Positions 43,545 through 52,225 of a stretch of DNA of 64,000 nt are shown here, piece by piece. The stretch comes from JBPOFY01 sp049889815. GTDB lineage: Bacteria; Verrucomicrobiota; Verrucomicrobiia; Opitutales; Coraliomargaritaceae. The stretch's first letter is position 1, and each line of letters starts with the position of its first letter. The stretch spans positions 1-64,000 of the forward strand of contig JBMHCR010000019.1 in assembly GCA_049889815.1 (NCBI GenBank). Direction: 5' to 3'. Below the pieces are notes generated by a model. The model made no database searches, had not been told where the DNA came from, and was given only the letters and a program-made list of their open reading frames with translations. The position numbers and the translations under genes are program-made.

Positions 43545-44369
43545 TCAGTCGATAGGCGGTTTATTGAAGTTCTCAGTGACCAAGAGGACCGTAGGCTCAG
43601 TTGCAGCGAGCTCATGATCCGCACATGCGGGAAAGAGCGCACTTTCGCCTTTCGTCAACCGCAAATCACCAGTGCCAGAGACGGCGCCTGAGACAAGACT
43701 CACGATACGAGGCTGTCCCGCCTTCAGATCCAGAGTGTCACCTGGTTCGAGGTTTTTGCGAATGAGATCGAAGCAGTTATTACTTGTGATGACCTGCTCA
43801 CTACCCACGGGCTTGAGCAACTCGGGCTCACAATCTTCAAAATCGATCGATTGCAGCGACTCTTGGATGTGTAACTGGCGCGGCCTTCCATCCAATCCGA
43901 GACGACCCCAGTCGTACACACGGTAAGTGGTGTCGGAATTTTGCTGAATTTCCAGGATCAGGTTCCCGCCACCGATCGCATGAATACGACCACTAGGAAT
44001 AAAGATGGCGTCACCTTTTTGCGGAGACATCGCATGAACCAGTGCTTCAACATCGTAACCGTTCATCGCCGCTTCGAACTCGTCCACTGTCACTCCAGCC
44101 TTCAAGCCTGCAAAAACCTTAGCACCCGGTTCCGTATCCGCAAAATACCAACACTCCGTTTTTGGCTGCGCACATAGCCTTTCTGCAACCTCCTGCGGTG
44201 GGTGCACCTGCAGGCTGAGTCTTGCATTACAATCCAACCACTTCAACAAGATCGGGAAACGCCACTCAGGCAACCAACCGACCCCCATGATCGCTTCAGG
44301 GAACTCAAGGAGTAGCTCACGAAGACTCACCTCGTCTTTATTAATAGACTGCGCTTCATCACGATCCAC
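43545..44369 (-). CDS. manA: Mannose-6-phosphate isomerase, class I, main part (5' end out of frame)
   Basis: ManA interconverts mannose-6-P and fructose-6-P with zinc. This frame carries LSLQVHPPQEVAE, the downstream ECWYFADTEPGAKVFAGLK, the metal His in IPSGRIHAIGGGNLILEIQ and YRVYDWGRLGLDGRPRQLH. The only start inside this frame is a GTG at 44369, yet ManA homology continues upstream in the same frame (ERVWGGSAIRDKLG and IGESWDIVD) without a start codon. The true N-terminus lies in another frame at 44493. As read, the enzyme lacks about 40 residues and is probably inactive unless the shift is a sequencing error or is bypassed. Confidence 0.85.
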   Translation of the reverse strand: MDRDEAQSINKDEVSLRELLLEFPEAIMGVGWLPEWRFPILLKWLDCNARLSLQVHPPQEVAERLCAQPKTECWYFADTEPGAKVFAGLKAGVTVDEFEAAMNGYDVEALVHAMSPQKGDAIFIPSGRIHAIGGGNLILEIQQNSDTTYRVYDWGRLGLDGRPRQLHIQESLQSIDFEDCEPELLKPVGSEQVITSNNCFDLIRKNLEPGDTLDLKAGQPRIVSLVSGAVSGTGDLRLTKGESALFPACADHELAATEPTVLLVTENFNKPPID

Positions 44370-44493
44370 AATATCCCAGCTTTCACCGATCGGCGCGCCC
44401 GAAGGAACGTCAGCACGTCCAAGCTTATCTCGGATTGCGGAGCCACCCCAAACACGCTCTTGCGTAGATCGGACGAAAAAGAAATGGGTTCAT
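44370..44493 (-). pseudogene. manA: Frameshifted 5' end of manA
   Basis: An ATG at 44493 starts MNPFLFRPIYA, a normal class I ManA N-terminus, but this frame then meets a stop. One extra base (or two missing) near 44463 moves the reading to the frame ERVWGGSAIRDKLGRADVP and IGESWDIVDRD, which continues into the main part. Before the shift, the second frame has a stop and no start codon. The break lies outside any homopolymer run. Confidence 0.8.
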
Positions 44494-44697
44494 AGAGGGA
44501 CTTCTTTGAAAGATAAGAAGGCGCAAAATCGTCCACAATAATGCAAAAACCTCAAGCCCTTAGCTAAACGAATCGACCTGGAAAACAAAGCTGGAGGCAA
44601 ATAAACAGACACATAGAGTCGACAAAATTCTGCAAACCGCGAGGATTTACCAGCACATCCTTGCACGGAGACGTAACCCCACAATCACCCAATAAAG

Positions 44698-46128
44698 ATG
44701 TTAAAATCCGTTAAGCTGCTAGCCGCCATAACGCTACCCATCCTCTCACTCAGCGCGATCCTCTGCGCAGACGCATCAAAAGAGCGCCCGCCCAATATCG
44801 TCATGGTGATGGTCGACGACCTTGGGCTCTACGAGCTCAATTGCTACGGCTTCGATGCAGTCGACACACCCTACGCCAACCGACTCGCTGCAGAGGGCAT
44901 GCTCTTTACAAACGCCTACGCAGGGGCGCCGGTCTGCTCACCTTCTCGAGCAGCGGTGATGAGCGGTCAATCCCCTGCCCGCTTACACCTGACCAACCAC
45001 ATCTCCAACGCGCATTTCGCACCAGAGAACCCGATTCTGCTAAACGCCCCGGAGATCAAAGCGCTGCCCCTCGAAACCATCACCTTCGCCGAAAGACTCC
45101 GCGATGCTGGCTATGCCTGCGGCTTCTTCGGCAAATGGCACCTTTCGCTGCAAAAGCCAAACAGCGGCAACCGTGTCGTCGACGAATCCACGCTCCCCGA
45201 CCATCAAGGCTTCGAAAATAACGTCGGCGGCAATGGCAATGGCGGCCCCTCCGGCGGCTGGTTTTCTCCCTACCAAAATCCCTACCTTGAAAATGGCCCC
45301 GAAGGCGAATACCTACCCGTACGCCTGGCGCGCGAGGCGACCCATTACATTGAGGCCAACAAAGACAAACCCTTCATGATCTGCATGTGGAACTACACCG
45401 TCCACTCACCAATCGCCACGACCGAGGCGCTCACCGAGAAATACCGAAAGCGCAAGAAAGCCGGCGCAGCGATCAACAATCCAGTCTACGCAGGCATGAT
45501 TGAGGCGGCTGACACCGTCTTGGGCACCCTCATGGAGAAACTCGATGAGCTCGGGCTGAGCGACAATACACTGATCGTGCTAACATCTGACAACGGTGGC
45601 TTCAATTGGGAGCACCCCAAAGACAAGCCCCCACTGCGCAAAACCAAAGGCTGGCTGTACGAGGGCGGACTCCGCGTCCCATTGATTGTTCGCTGGCCGG
45701 GTAAGGTTGCCCAAGGCACCGTCAACGACAATCGAATCACACACCTCGATTTTTACCCCACCTTCATGGAGGCAGCGGGCATTGCGGAAGATCCCAGCAT
45801 TCCGCTCGATGGTAAAAGCATCGTGCCGGTACTCACAGGCGAAAGCGAATTCGAGCGCGGACCTGTTTTCTTCCACTACCCGAACTACGCATGGCACGCC
45901 AAGAATCGACTGGGCGGCGTAGTCATCGAAGGCGACTACAAACTCTTAAACTGGTATGACGACGACTCCGTTGAGCTCTATAACGTTCGCAAAGACATCA
46001 GCGAAGCAAACGACCTCGCCAAACAGAACCCGGAACTCACTGAGCGACTCAAACAAAAGCTCCAGCGCTGGCTCAAGGAAATCGATGCCAACATGCCCCC
46101 CCGCAACCCTGACTACATAGCCGAATAA
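44698..46128 (+). CDS. Secreted formylglycine sulfatase (CSPSR)
   Basis: 476 aa with a signal peptide (LLAAITLPILSLSAILCA). Metal-binding VDD at 39-41 and the maturation motif VCSPSRAAVMSGQSPARLHL with Cys80 show a type I sulfatase. Further family blocks are GKWHLSL, MWNYTVHSPI and VLTSDNGGFNWEH. The SPARLHLTNH continuation is typical of S1_16-like polysaccharide sulfatases. It is followed after 6 bp by a second sulfatase gene, implying joint expression on one substrate. Divergent from manA. Confidence 0.92.
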   Translation: MLKSVKLLAAITLPILSLSAILCADASKERPPNIVMVMVDDLGLYELNCYGFDAVDTPYANRLAAEGMLFTNAYAGAPVCSPSRAAVMSGQSPARLHLTNHISNAHFAPENPILLNAPEIKALPLETITFAERLRDAGYACGFFGKWHLSLQKPNSGNRVVDESTLPDHQGFENNVGGNGNGGPSGGWFSPYQNPYLENGPEGEYLPVRLAREATHYIEANKDKPFMICMWNYTVHSPIATTEALTEKYRKRKKAGAAINNPVYAGMIEAADTVLGTLMEKLDELGLSDNTLIVLTSDNGGFNWEHPKDKPPLRKTKGWLYEGGLRVPLIVRWPGKVAQGTVNDNRITHLDFYPTFMEAAGIAEDPSIPLDGKSIVPVLTGESEFERGPVFFHYPNYAWHAKNRLGGVVIEGDYKLLNWYDDDSVELYNVRKDISEANDLAKQNPELTERLKQKLQRWLKEIDANMPPRNPDYIAE

Positions 46129-46134
46129 TTTCCT

Positions 46135-48117
46135 ATGAAAACGATTCTCTTCGCTCTCACCGCTACAACTGTAGCACTTACGCAACTGGTCGCATCAACA
46201 GACGAACGTCCGAACGTCATCGTTATCATGGCGGACGATATCAGCGCGCGTGAGTTCCCGTTTTACGAGTCCACGACATGGTCGGACGGCCGACTCGGCA
46301 AAACCCCGCAGATGGATAAGCTCGCCGAAGCTGGTTGCTTCATCGAGACCATGTGGTCGGCAACCATCTGCAAGCCCGCTCGCGTGTCGCTTATGAATGG
46401 CACCTACGCTTACCGGAATAAGTATTGGGACAACCGTCACATTGGAAGCAGTTGCCACTACACCTACAACGCCTACGAAAGTGCCCACATCACACTCGGC
46501 AATCTCACACGCGACGCCGGCTACGCAAACATCTGGGTTTCCAAGACACATATCAACGACGGCGGCGATACCCTAAGCATGGGCTTCAACGAAAACGTCT
46601 TCAACCCCGGTGAGACAAAACGTCATATGGGTTGGAACCCTTTTGGCACGCCACATCAAAACCCCTATGAGTTCTTCAAGTCTGACAACCCTAAAGACTG
46701 GGACTACGAATCCTTCTTCTGGTGGCCCGAGATGCAACTCCTCAACCATCCAGCGTATCCAAACGAACCCTACAAATTCGTTGAAACTCACATCAACGAT
46801 TACGCGCCGGACCTTGAGATGGAATATATCTTCGACTTCATGGATCGCTCTAAGGCAAAGGGTACCCCTTTCTTTATTTTACACACACCGCATCTGGGGC
46901 ACCTTGCAAAAGACCCAGCACTCCCTGGCAAGCCAACTGTCTGGCCCGGCACGCCCGTCATTGAGTGGACCGGAGATGGCTATACCCGCAAAGACCCGAA
47001 GCACATCCTAAAAGAGGACGGCACCTACGACCGTATCAACATCACACCTCCGGGTCTGAGCTATCACGTCGAGTATCTCGACTACCAGATGTGGCAATAT
47101 ATCGACAAGCTCGAGAAGATCGGCGAACTCGACAACACCGTTATCATTTTCACCGCAGACAACGCGACACAGGACAACGCAGGCAACTGGGGCAAAGCTC
47201 GCTTTAAAAGCCAACAAGGTCAACACGTGCCTATGTTGATCTACGCACCAGAGCACCTACTCAAGGTCAACGGTCGCCAAAACATCGTCGCCGACGTCAC
47301 CGACATCCTGCCAACCGTTGCCGAAATCGTCGGCTTCGAAATCCCCGAAGGCTACGACAAACTCGATGGCAAAAGCCTCTGGCCCTACCTCACCGGTAAG
47401 TCCAATCACCATCGCGACTGGATCTACTCCATGCGCATGGACGCTCAGATGATCCGCAACACCAAAGTCATGCGCGACGGCTACGGCACTTGGTATGATG
47501 TAAACCAACGCCCCGGCGACTACGACAGCTTTACCACTATCGAAGCTCTACCCAACGGCGAATACAAAGACACATTGCTCAAGGAAGCGAAGAAACTGGA
47601 AGCAAACCTCGCGAAATTCGCACGCTACGACATCGAATCCGAAGCGCCGCTACCTCCAGCAGATTCCGACAACGACGGCATCGCCGACCACTTTGAAGCA
47701 ACCCACGGCGAGCTCAAGCCCAACGCAGATCCAGACGGTGACGGTGTGCGCAACTATCTCGAATACGTGCACGGCGGACACCCACACGATCCCAGCTCAC
47801 CGACACATACACAGCTGCCCCACCACATCGAACTCTCGGATGCCCAGGGTGACTACATCGGCATTCAATTCGACCGTCTCGAAGAACTTGGAGCCGATTA
47901 CTGGTTCCTAATCGAAGGCTCAGCGGATGGCAAGAAATGGATGACAGACGGCGTCATGCAGCAGCACAGCGTCCGCTCAAACGGCGATGGCACCGAACGC
48001 GTGATCGCTCGTATCGCCGCCGATAAGAACCAAGCAGCCCTGAAAGAGCTACGCGTCACGGTGAAGAAACCAAAGAAGCGTGCCCCTCGGAAATTTGTTC
48101 ACCTCCTAAAGAAGTGA
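46135..48117 (+). CDS. Secreted sulfatase (CKPAR) with C-terminal calcium-loop domain
   Basis: 660 aa with a signal peptide (ILFALTATTVALTQLVA). Metal-site ADD (33-35) and ICKPARVSLMNGTYAYR with Cys79 mark a CxPxR-type sulfatase; an insert-rich middle carries HTPHLGHL and FTADNATQDN. After the catalytic domain, residues about 515-545 contain two DxDxDG-type loops (DSDNDGIADH and DPDGDGVRNYLEY), as in thrombospondin-3/dockerin-like repeats, then a beta-rich tail ending in a Lys/Arg-rich stretch. The extra domain may bind calcium or attach to glycan or the cell surface. The 3' end overlaps the convergent udk stop by 12 bp. Confidence 0.9.
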   Translation: MKTILFALTATTVALTQLVASTDERPNVIVIMADDISAREFPFYESTTWSDGRLGKTPQMDKLAEAGCFIETMWSATICKPARVSLMNGTYAYRNKYWDNRHIGSSCHYTYNAYESAHITLGNLTRDAGYANIWVSKTHINDGGDTLSMGFNENVFNPGETKRHMGWNPFGTPHQNPYEFFKSDNPKDWDYESFFWWPEMQLLNHPAYPNEPYKFVETHINDYAPDLEMEYIFDFMDRSKAKGTPFFILHTPHLGHLAKDPALPGKPTVWPGTPVIEWTGDGYTRKDPKHILKEDGTYDRINITPPGLSYHVEYLDYQMWQYIDKLEKIGELDNTVIIFTADNATQDNAGNWGKARFKSQQGQHVPMLIYAPEHLLKVNGRQNIVADVTDILPTVAEIVGFEIPEGYDKLDGKSLWPYLTGKSNHHRDWIYSMRMDAQMIRNTKVMRDGYGTWYDVNQRPGDYDSFTTIEALPNGEYKDTLLKEAKKLEANLAKFARYDIESEAPLPPADSDNDGIADHFEATHGELKPNADPDGDGVRNYLEYVHGGHPHDPSSPTHTQLPHHIELSDAQGDYIGIQFDRLEELGADYWFLIEGSADGKKWMTDGVMQQHSVRSNGDGTERVIARIAADKNQAALKELRVTVKKPKKRAPRKFVHLLKK

Positions 48118-48696
48118 GACAGCAATCTCTCTAGCAATCGGTTTCACCACTGCATCTCCCGAAACGATGCGACCCGCCCGCGCCTTCTGTGGCAGCACAT
48201 ATTCGTGATACATGGGACGCACCGTTTTCAGGTATTGCTTAAGCACCGAATCCAAAGAACGACCCCGCGTTTCCATATCGCGCTGAATCCGACGAATCAG
48301 CATGATGTCCTCTGGTGTATCCACAAAGATCGAACGATCCGCAAGCTCGAGCACTTCCGCATAATGCAGCGCTAGAACCCCTTCAAAAATAACCACGGGC
48401 GCGGGTTCAATCGATTCCTCCAGAAAACTCGGTTGGTGCACGTTGTAGTCATACACCCGTTTGCGGATCGCCGTCCCAGACTTCAACTCGCGCAAGTCCT
48501 CAACGATACCGTCATGATCAAAGGCATCCGGATGGTCCCAGTTGAATGCGTCTTTCCGCACCTTCGGCATGGCGCCCAAATCCCGGTAATACACATCCAT
48601 CGAAATCACCACCGCAGCATCCCCCAGCAAAGCCTTCAGTTCACCCGCAAGAAAGGTCTTTCCCGACCCACTACCACCTGTAATCGCTACAATCAT
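48106..48696 (-). CDS. udk: Uridine kinase-family protein
   Basis: A P-loop kinase that phosphorylates uridine or cytidine (pyrimidine salvage). Walker A GGSGSGKT directly follows the start MIVAIT; SMDVYYRD and FNWDHPDAFDHD are the nucleoside-binding blocks; VVIFEGVLAL and IRRIQRDMETRGRSLD close the pattern. The ATG at 48696 places the P-loop at residue 7, as in the family; the frame runs up to 48732 but those 12 residues are extra. About 196 aa. Phosphoribulokinase-like relatives are possible but less likely. Confidence 0.88.
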   Translation of the reverse strand: MIVAITGGSGSGKTFLAGELKALLGDAAVVISMDVYYRDLGAMPKVRKDAFNWDHPDAFDHDGIVEDLRELKSGTAIRKRVYDYNVHQPSFLEESIEPAPVVIFEGVLALHYAEVLELADRSIFVDTPEDIMLIRRIQRDMETRGRSLDSVLKQYLKTVRPMYHEYVLPQKARAGRIVSGDAVVKPIAREIAVSLL

Positions 48697-48732
48697 CTCC
48701 AGAATTCGTTCATCAATCAGACCACATAGCAA

Positions 48733-49113
48733 AGCAAAAAAACCATAGCTACCGACCCGAGCTTAAACAAAAAAAGCCTCCACTTTCGTGAAGGCTCTTT
48801 TGGTCGGCCTAAGGGGATGGCCTTACGAACCGGTTGATTCACTGCGTTCAGGGCTTCGCCCCATCGCATTGCGATGCCCATCTCCGCCCCGCTCCGTCTA
48901 ATTTTCTAAAAACGTAAAACATCCTAATTGGCAGCAAGGGGGCTCGCAAAGCGAAACCGGAAACGAGAATCAACAGTCAATCTTATTTTGCAGGCGCTCA
49001 AATCATCAATACCTGAAGACTAGCGGTTGGGCATCAGCAATCTATTGAAATCAACAAGCTTTCGACCCTCACGACTAAAACCAATTCGAGAATACTTCAC
49101 AAACCTTATCCTA
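48733..49113. other. Gene-free region with terminator and palindromes
   Basis: No credible protein gene. It contains a terminator-like hairpin (48768-48797) and palindromes GGGC-TTC-GCCC (48851-48861) and CATCGC-ATT-GCGATG (48862-48876), adjoining a GC-rich strip CTCCGCCCCGCTCCG. The segment 48803-48835 vaguely recalls tRNA 3' ends but has no tRNA fold. 48910-49113 shows nothing assignable. Confidence 0.5.
48768..48797 (-). terminator. Rho-independent terminator candidate
   Basis: Arms AGCCT/AGGCT and CAC/GTG with one C-A mismatch and loop TTTC; on the minus strand the stem is followed by seven T. It could end transcripts from the fused aldolase gene, although about 320 bp separate them. On the plus strand only CTTTT follows, so it is weaker that way. 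Confidence 0.7.
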
Positions 49114-51312
49114 CTAACGAAGGAAAGCTTCATGCAGCCCTCCGTCCACATTGAAAATGAGTCCGGTCGTCTTCGACGCTTGATCGCTCGCCATAAAGTA
49201 AATGGCTTCAGCCTGATCCTCAGGGGTGATTGGCGCATTCGTCAGCGTGCGACTTGCATAAAACTCAGCCAGCTTATTGCGAAGCTCTTCGGTGCTTTCT
49301 TCTTCAGAATAAGCAATCCCGTATTTTTTGAGCGATGCCATAACTCGATCACGTGGGAACATCAAAGACCCCTTCACGACAGTGGCCGGAGCAACCGCAT
49401 TCACACGCGCATAAGGCGCAAGCTCCACCGCGAGTTCACGCACAACGTGGTTACTCGCCGCCTTGGAAGAGTCATAAGCAACTGAGCCTTTCTTCGAAAC
49501 CACCGCATTTACCGATGTAGTGATGACGACAGAGCTCTTCATGTGTTTACCTTGTGCAACAAAGATCTCCTTCGCCGCATCTGCAACGAGGTATGGACCG
49601 ACTGAGTTAATCTTAAACACCAATTCCCATTGCTTAACGGAAAACTCACCATCAACATTCGGCGCGAGGAAAATACCGGCAGTCAATACGACCGAATCAA
49701 TTCCACCGAATGCATATACGGTTTCATCATACGCCGCCTGAATGCTTTCGGGATTCGTAATATCCATCGCTACACCGATCGCATTGCCACAGGAAGAGAC
49801 GCCCGTTCCGGCAACGCCAATCCCCTTACCAATCTTTGCCGAAATTTCATCTGCAGTCGCTTGCGCGGCGTCACCATTCAGATCCGCACAAACCACATGT
49901 GCTCCTTCTTTTACAAAGCGAAACGCGGCTTCTTTTCCAATTCCCGAGCCAGCTCCGACGACTACAACCACTTTGCGGGCAAACTCCTTTTCCTTCGGCA
50001 TACGCTGGAGCTTCGCCTCTTCGAGTAGCCAATATTCGATGTCAAAAGCTTCCTGACGCGGCAAACCGATATACTCATCAATCGCTTCTGCACCACGCAT
50101 CACACCGATCGCACAGTTATAAAACTCTGCGGTCACTCGCGACTCGGATTTGTTTTTACCAAAAGCAATTAAACCTAAGCCCGGAATCAGTATCACGGTT
50201 GGATTCGAATCACGCATAGCAGGTGAATTCTCATGCTTACAAGACTCATAATACTCAGCGTAATCGGCTCGGTATTTTTCCAAACCAACAAGCACTAGTT
50301 GCTTCAAGGCTTCAACATCGCAACTCGCGGGATCCCATTCCACATACATGGGCTTGATCTTAGTGCGTAGGAAATGATCGGGACATGAGGTGCCAATTTC
50401 AGCCAAACGTTTCGCATCCACCGAGTTCACAAACTCCAGAACTGCTTCGTCGCGGTGAACCGTTCCGATAAAACGCTTCTGTTGAGAAACCTCACCTCGC
50501 AAGAAAGGCAGGAGCTCAATCGTAATTTTTTTCGCAACCTCAGCATCAATCGATCCATATTTCTGCCCACCAAAAGTTGCATCGCCCTTATCTTTTGAGG
50601 TAATGAATTGCCCCGCCTTCTCAATCAATTCAAGTGTGAGCTCGTAGCATGCCTTATCTTCGTCTGCCCAATTGATCAATCCATGCTGCCCCATGTTGAT
50701 ACCGACGCAGGATTGATTATTTTGATAGATATCTTGCATCTTCAGCCCCAAATCAAAACCAGGGCGCTGCCATGGAAGATATGCCAACTGATCCCCATAG
50801 ATCTCCTTGGTAAGCGCTTCAGAATTTTTACTCGCAGCAATCGCGATGAAAGAAATCGGATGCATATGATCCACATGTTTGGCTCCGATAAAACTGTGCA
50901 GAGGCGTATCGATCGAAGACGGACGCGGATTCAAATTGAAAGTAGTGTGAGGATACATGTTCACCATTTCATCCTCGATTTCAGTCTTCACACCATTCGG
51001 TGTAGTCGCCCCATAGATGCCCTGCAGCGCGATCAACTTATCTTGATACAGCGACGAGAAATTCTCCACTTTCGATGTGCGCAAATCCCCACCAGAGCCT
51101 TTCACCCAAAGCACTTCCACCTCTTTATTTGTCAAAGGGTCTGCCTCCTGAACCTTTGAGGAGGTATTGCCACCACCCGTATTCGTAATGCGTTGGTCAT
51201 CTCCCAAGATATTGGAACGGTATACCAGACGCTCAACTGCGCTCAGCCCGTCAGCCTTCGCATCATCCCATTGGTAATTAACAAATTTATACTCTGAGTT
51301 ATTGGTAGTCAT
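49114..51312 (-). CDS. Bifunctional rhamnulose/fuculose-1-phosphate aldolase - short-chain dehydrogenase
   Basis: 732 aa with two domains. The N-terminal class II aldolase (about 1-430) has GGGNTSSKV, LWVKGSGGDLRT and zinc-type histidines in HVDHMHPIS. The C-terminal short-chain dehydrogenase (about 445-732) has VVVGAGSGIGKEAAFRF and the SDR catalytic SSVVITTS...YDSSKAA. This is the TIGR02632-type rhamnulose-1-phosphate aldolase/alcohol dehydrogenase: it splits the 1-phosphate to DHAP and L-lactaldehyde and converts the latter. It is divergent from deoR, which is the probable regulator. L-fuculose-1-P may also be a substrate, since fucose genes are close. Confidence 0.9.
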   Translation of the reverse strand: MTTNNSEYKFVNYQWDDAKADGLSAVERLVYRSNILGDDQRITNTGGGNTSSKVQEADPLTNKEVEVLWVKGSGGDLRTSKVENFSSLYQDKLIALQGIYGATTPNGVKTEIEDEMVNMYPHTTFNLNPRPSSIDTPLHSFIGAKHVDHMHPISFIAIAASKNSEALTKEIYGDQLAYLPWQRPGFDLGLKMQDIYQNNQSCVGINMGQHGLINWADEDKACYELTLELIEKAGQFITSKDKGDATFGGQKYGSIDAEVAKKITIELLPFLRGEVSQQKRFIGTVHRDEAVLEFVNSVDAKRLAEIGTSCPDHFLRTKIKPMYVEWDPASCDVEALKQLVLVGLEKYRADYAEYYESCKHENSPAMRDSNPTVILIPGLGLIAFGKNKSESRVTAEFYNCAIGVMRGAEAIDEYIGLPRQEAFDIEYWLLEEAKLQRMPKEKEFARKVVVVVGAGSGIGKEAAFRFVKEGAHVVCADLNGDAAQATADEISAKIGKGIGVAGTGVSSCGNAIGVAMDITNPESIQAAYDETVYAFGGIDSVVLTAGIFLAPNVDGEFSVKQWELVFKINSVGPYLVADAAKEIFVAQGKHMKSSVVITTSVNAVVSKKGSVAYDSSKAASNHVVRELAVELAPYARVNAVAPATVVKGSLMFPRDRVMASLKKYGIAYSEEESTEELRNKLAEFYASRTLTNAPITPEDQAEAIYFMASDQASKTTGLIFNVDGGLHEAFLR

Positions 51313-51381
51313 TTGGTTTTTATTGGTTAAATATGTTTAATTCTTTGTTTTTATCGAATTTACACCCCTTGAATCCCAATA

Positions 51382-51411
51382 ATGCAACATTAATCAACAT
51401 AAATCTTGCAT
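51382..51411. promoter_or_regulatory. Candidate DeoR operator between the divergent genes
   Basis: In the 127-bp divergent spacer two perfectly adjacent 10-bp direct repeats, CAACATTAAT (51385-51394) and CAACATAAAT (51395-51404), lie inside a 6-bp inverted pair ATGCAA (51382-51387) / TTGCAT (51406-51411). The site is 28 bp before the deoR start and 70 bp before the aldolase start. Control of both by DeoR is inference. Confidence 0.45.
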
Positions 51412-51439
51412 AATTCCAAATATACCCAATTTTGTTGGC

Positions 51440-52201
51440 ATGTTAGCACCCGAACGACACCAGCAAATCATTACCCTACTCGAACAACGTGGAACCATTC
51501 GAACCATCGACCTTGCAGAAGAATTTCAAGTCACCGATGAAACGATTCGCCGCGACCTCCAAATCCTCGCGAAGGATGGACAACTCACACGTGTGCATGG
51601 TGGTGCAAGCACACTCAGCGGCCGCCCAGCACTACAATCATTTACAGAACGAAGTAATCTCAACACCGAGGCAAAACATGCCATCGCCAGCGCCGCACTT
51701 CAGTTCATCCAACCCGGCAAAACCTACGCCTTCGACAGTAGCACCACTGCAAACGCGCTCGTGTCCATACTTCCCGAACAACCACTACGGATCGTCACCA
51801 ATGCGTATTCGGTAATCAACCGACTTGCCCAGTTTGAAAATATCGAACTGATCTCTACCGGCGGTCGATTTCACCCCAAGACGCAAACATTTATTGGAGG
51901 TGAGTCTGTAGAGAGTCTCCGTCGCCACAATGTGAATAAAGCATTTATCTCATGCATCGGAATCGATCCCGCACGTGGCGTCAGCGAAGGATTTGAGCAG
52001 CAAGCCATCTTTAAGGAGCAGCTTGTATCCCATGCAGAGCAAACAGTCCTACTTGCAGATTCCAGCAAGTTTAACCTACGAGCCGACTACTTTTTTGCAC
52101 GTCTCAACCAAATCGACTGCATCATCACCGACAGCGCAATCGACACAAAAATTGCCTCTCAGTTCAGAGACCTAGGATGTCAAGTGAACATCGCAGACTA
52201 A
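51440..52201 (+). CDS. DeoR-family sugar-phosphate-responsive repressor
   Basis: 253 aa. The N-terminal DeoR helix-turn-helix (RHQQIITLLEQRGTIRTIDLAEEFQVTDETIRRDLQ split over residues 5-40, then VHGGA) is followed by a DeoRC effector domain (ALQFIQPGKTYAFDSSTTA, FISCIGIDPARGVSEGF, LLADSSKF). Members usually repress catabolic operons and respond to a sugar phosphate. It heads the plus-strand kinase-mqo-aldolase genes and faces the fused aldolase, so both directions are likely targets. Confidence 0.9.
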   Translation: MLAPERHQQIITLLEQRGTIRTIDLAEEFQVTDETIRRDLQILAKDGQLTRVHGGASTLSGRPALQSFTERSNLNTEAKHAIASAALQFIQPGKTYAFDSSTTANALVSILPEQPLRIVTNAYSVINRLAQFENIELISTGGRFHPKTQTFIGGESVESLRRHNVNKAFISCIGIDPARGVSEGFEQQAIFKEQLVSHAEQTVLLADSSKFNLRADYFFARLNQIDCIITDSAIDTKIASQFRDLGCQVNIAD

Positions 52202-52225
52202 GTCCCACACCACCCCTTAAGACAG

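Noticed and set aside
48803..48890. Possible tRNA gene
   Set aside because: Some strings recall tRNA 3' ends, but no acceptor, D or anticodon arm can be folded.
49027..49485. 152-codon plus-strand frame
   Set aside because: Antisense to the well-supported dehydrogenase domain of the fused aldolase gene.
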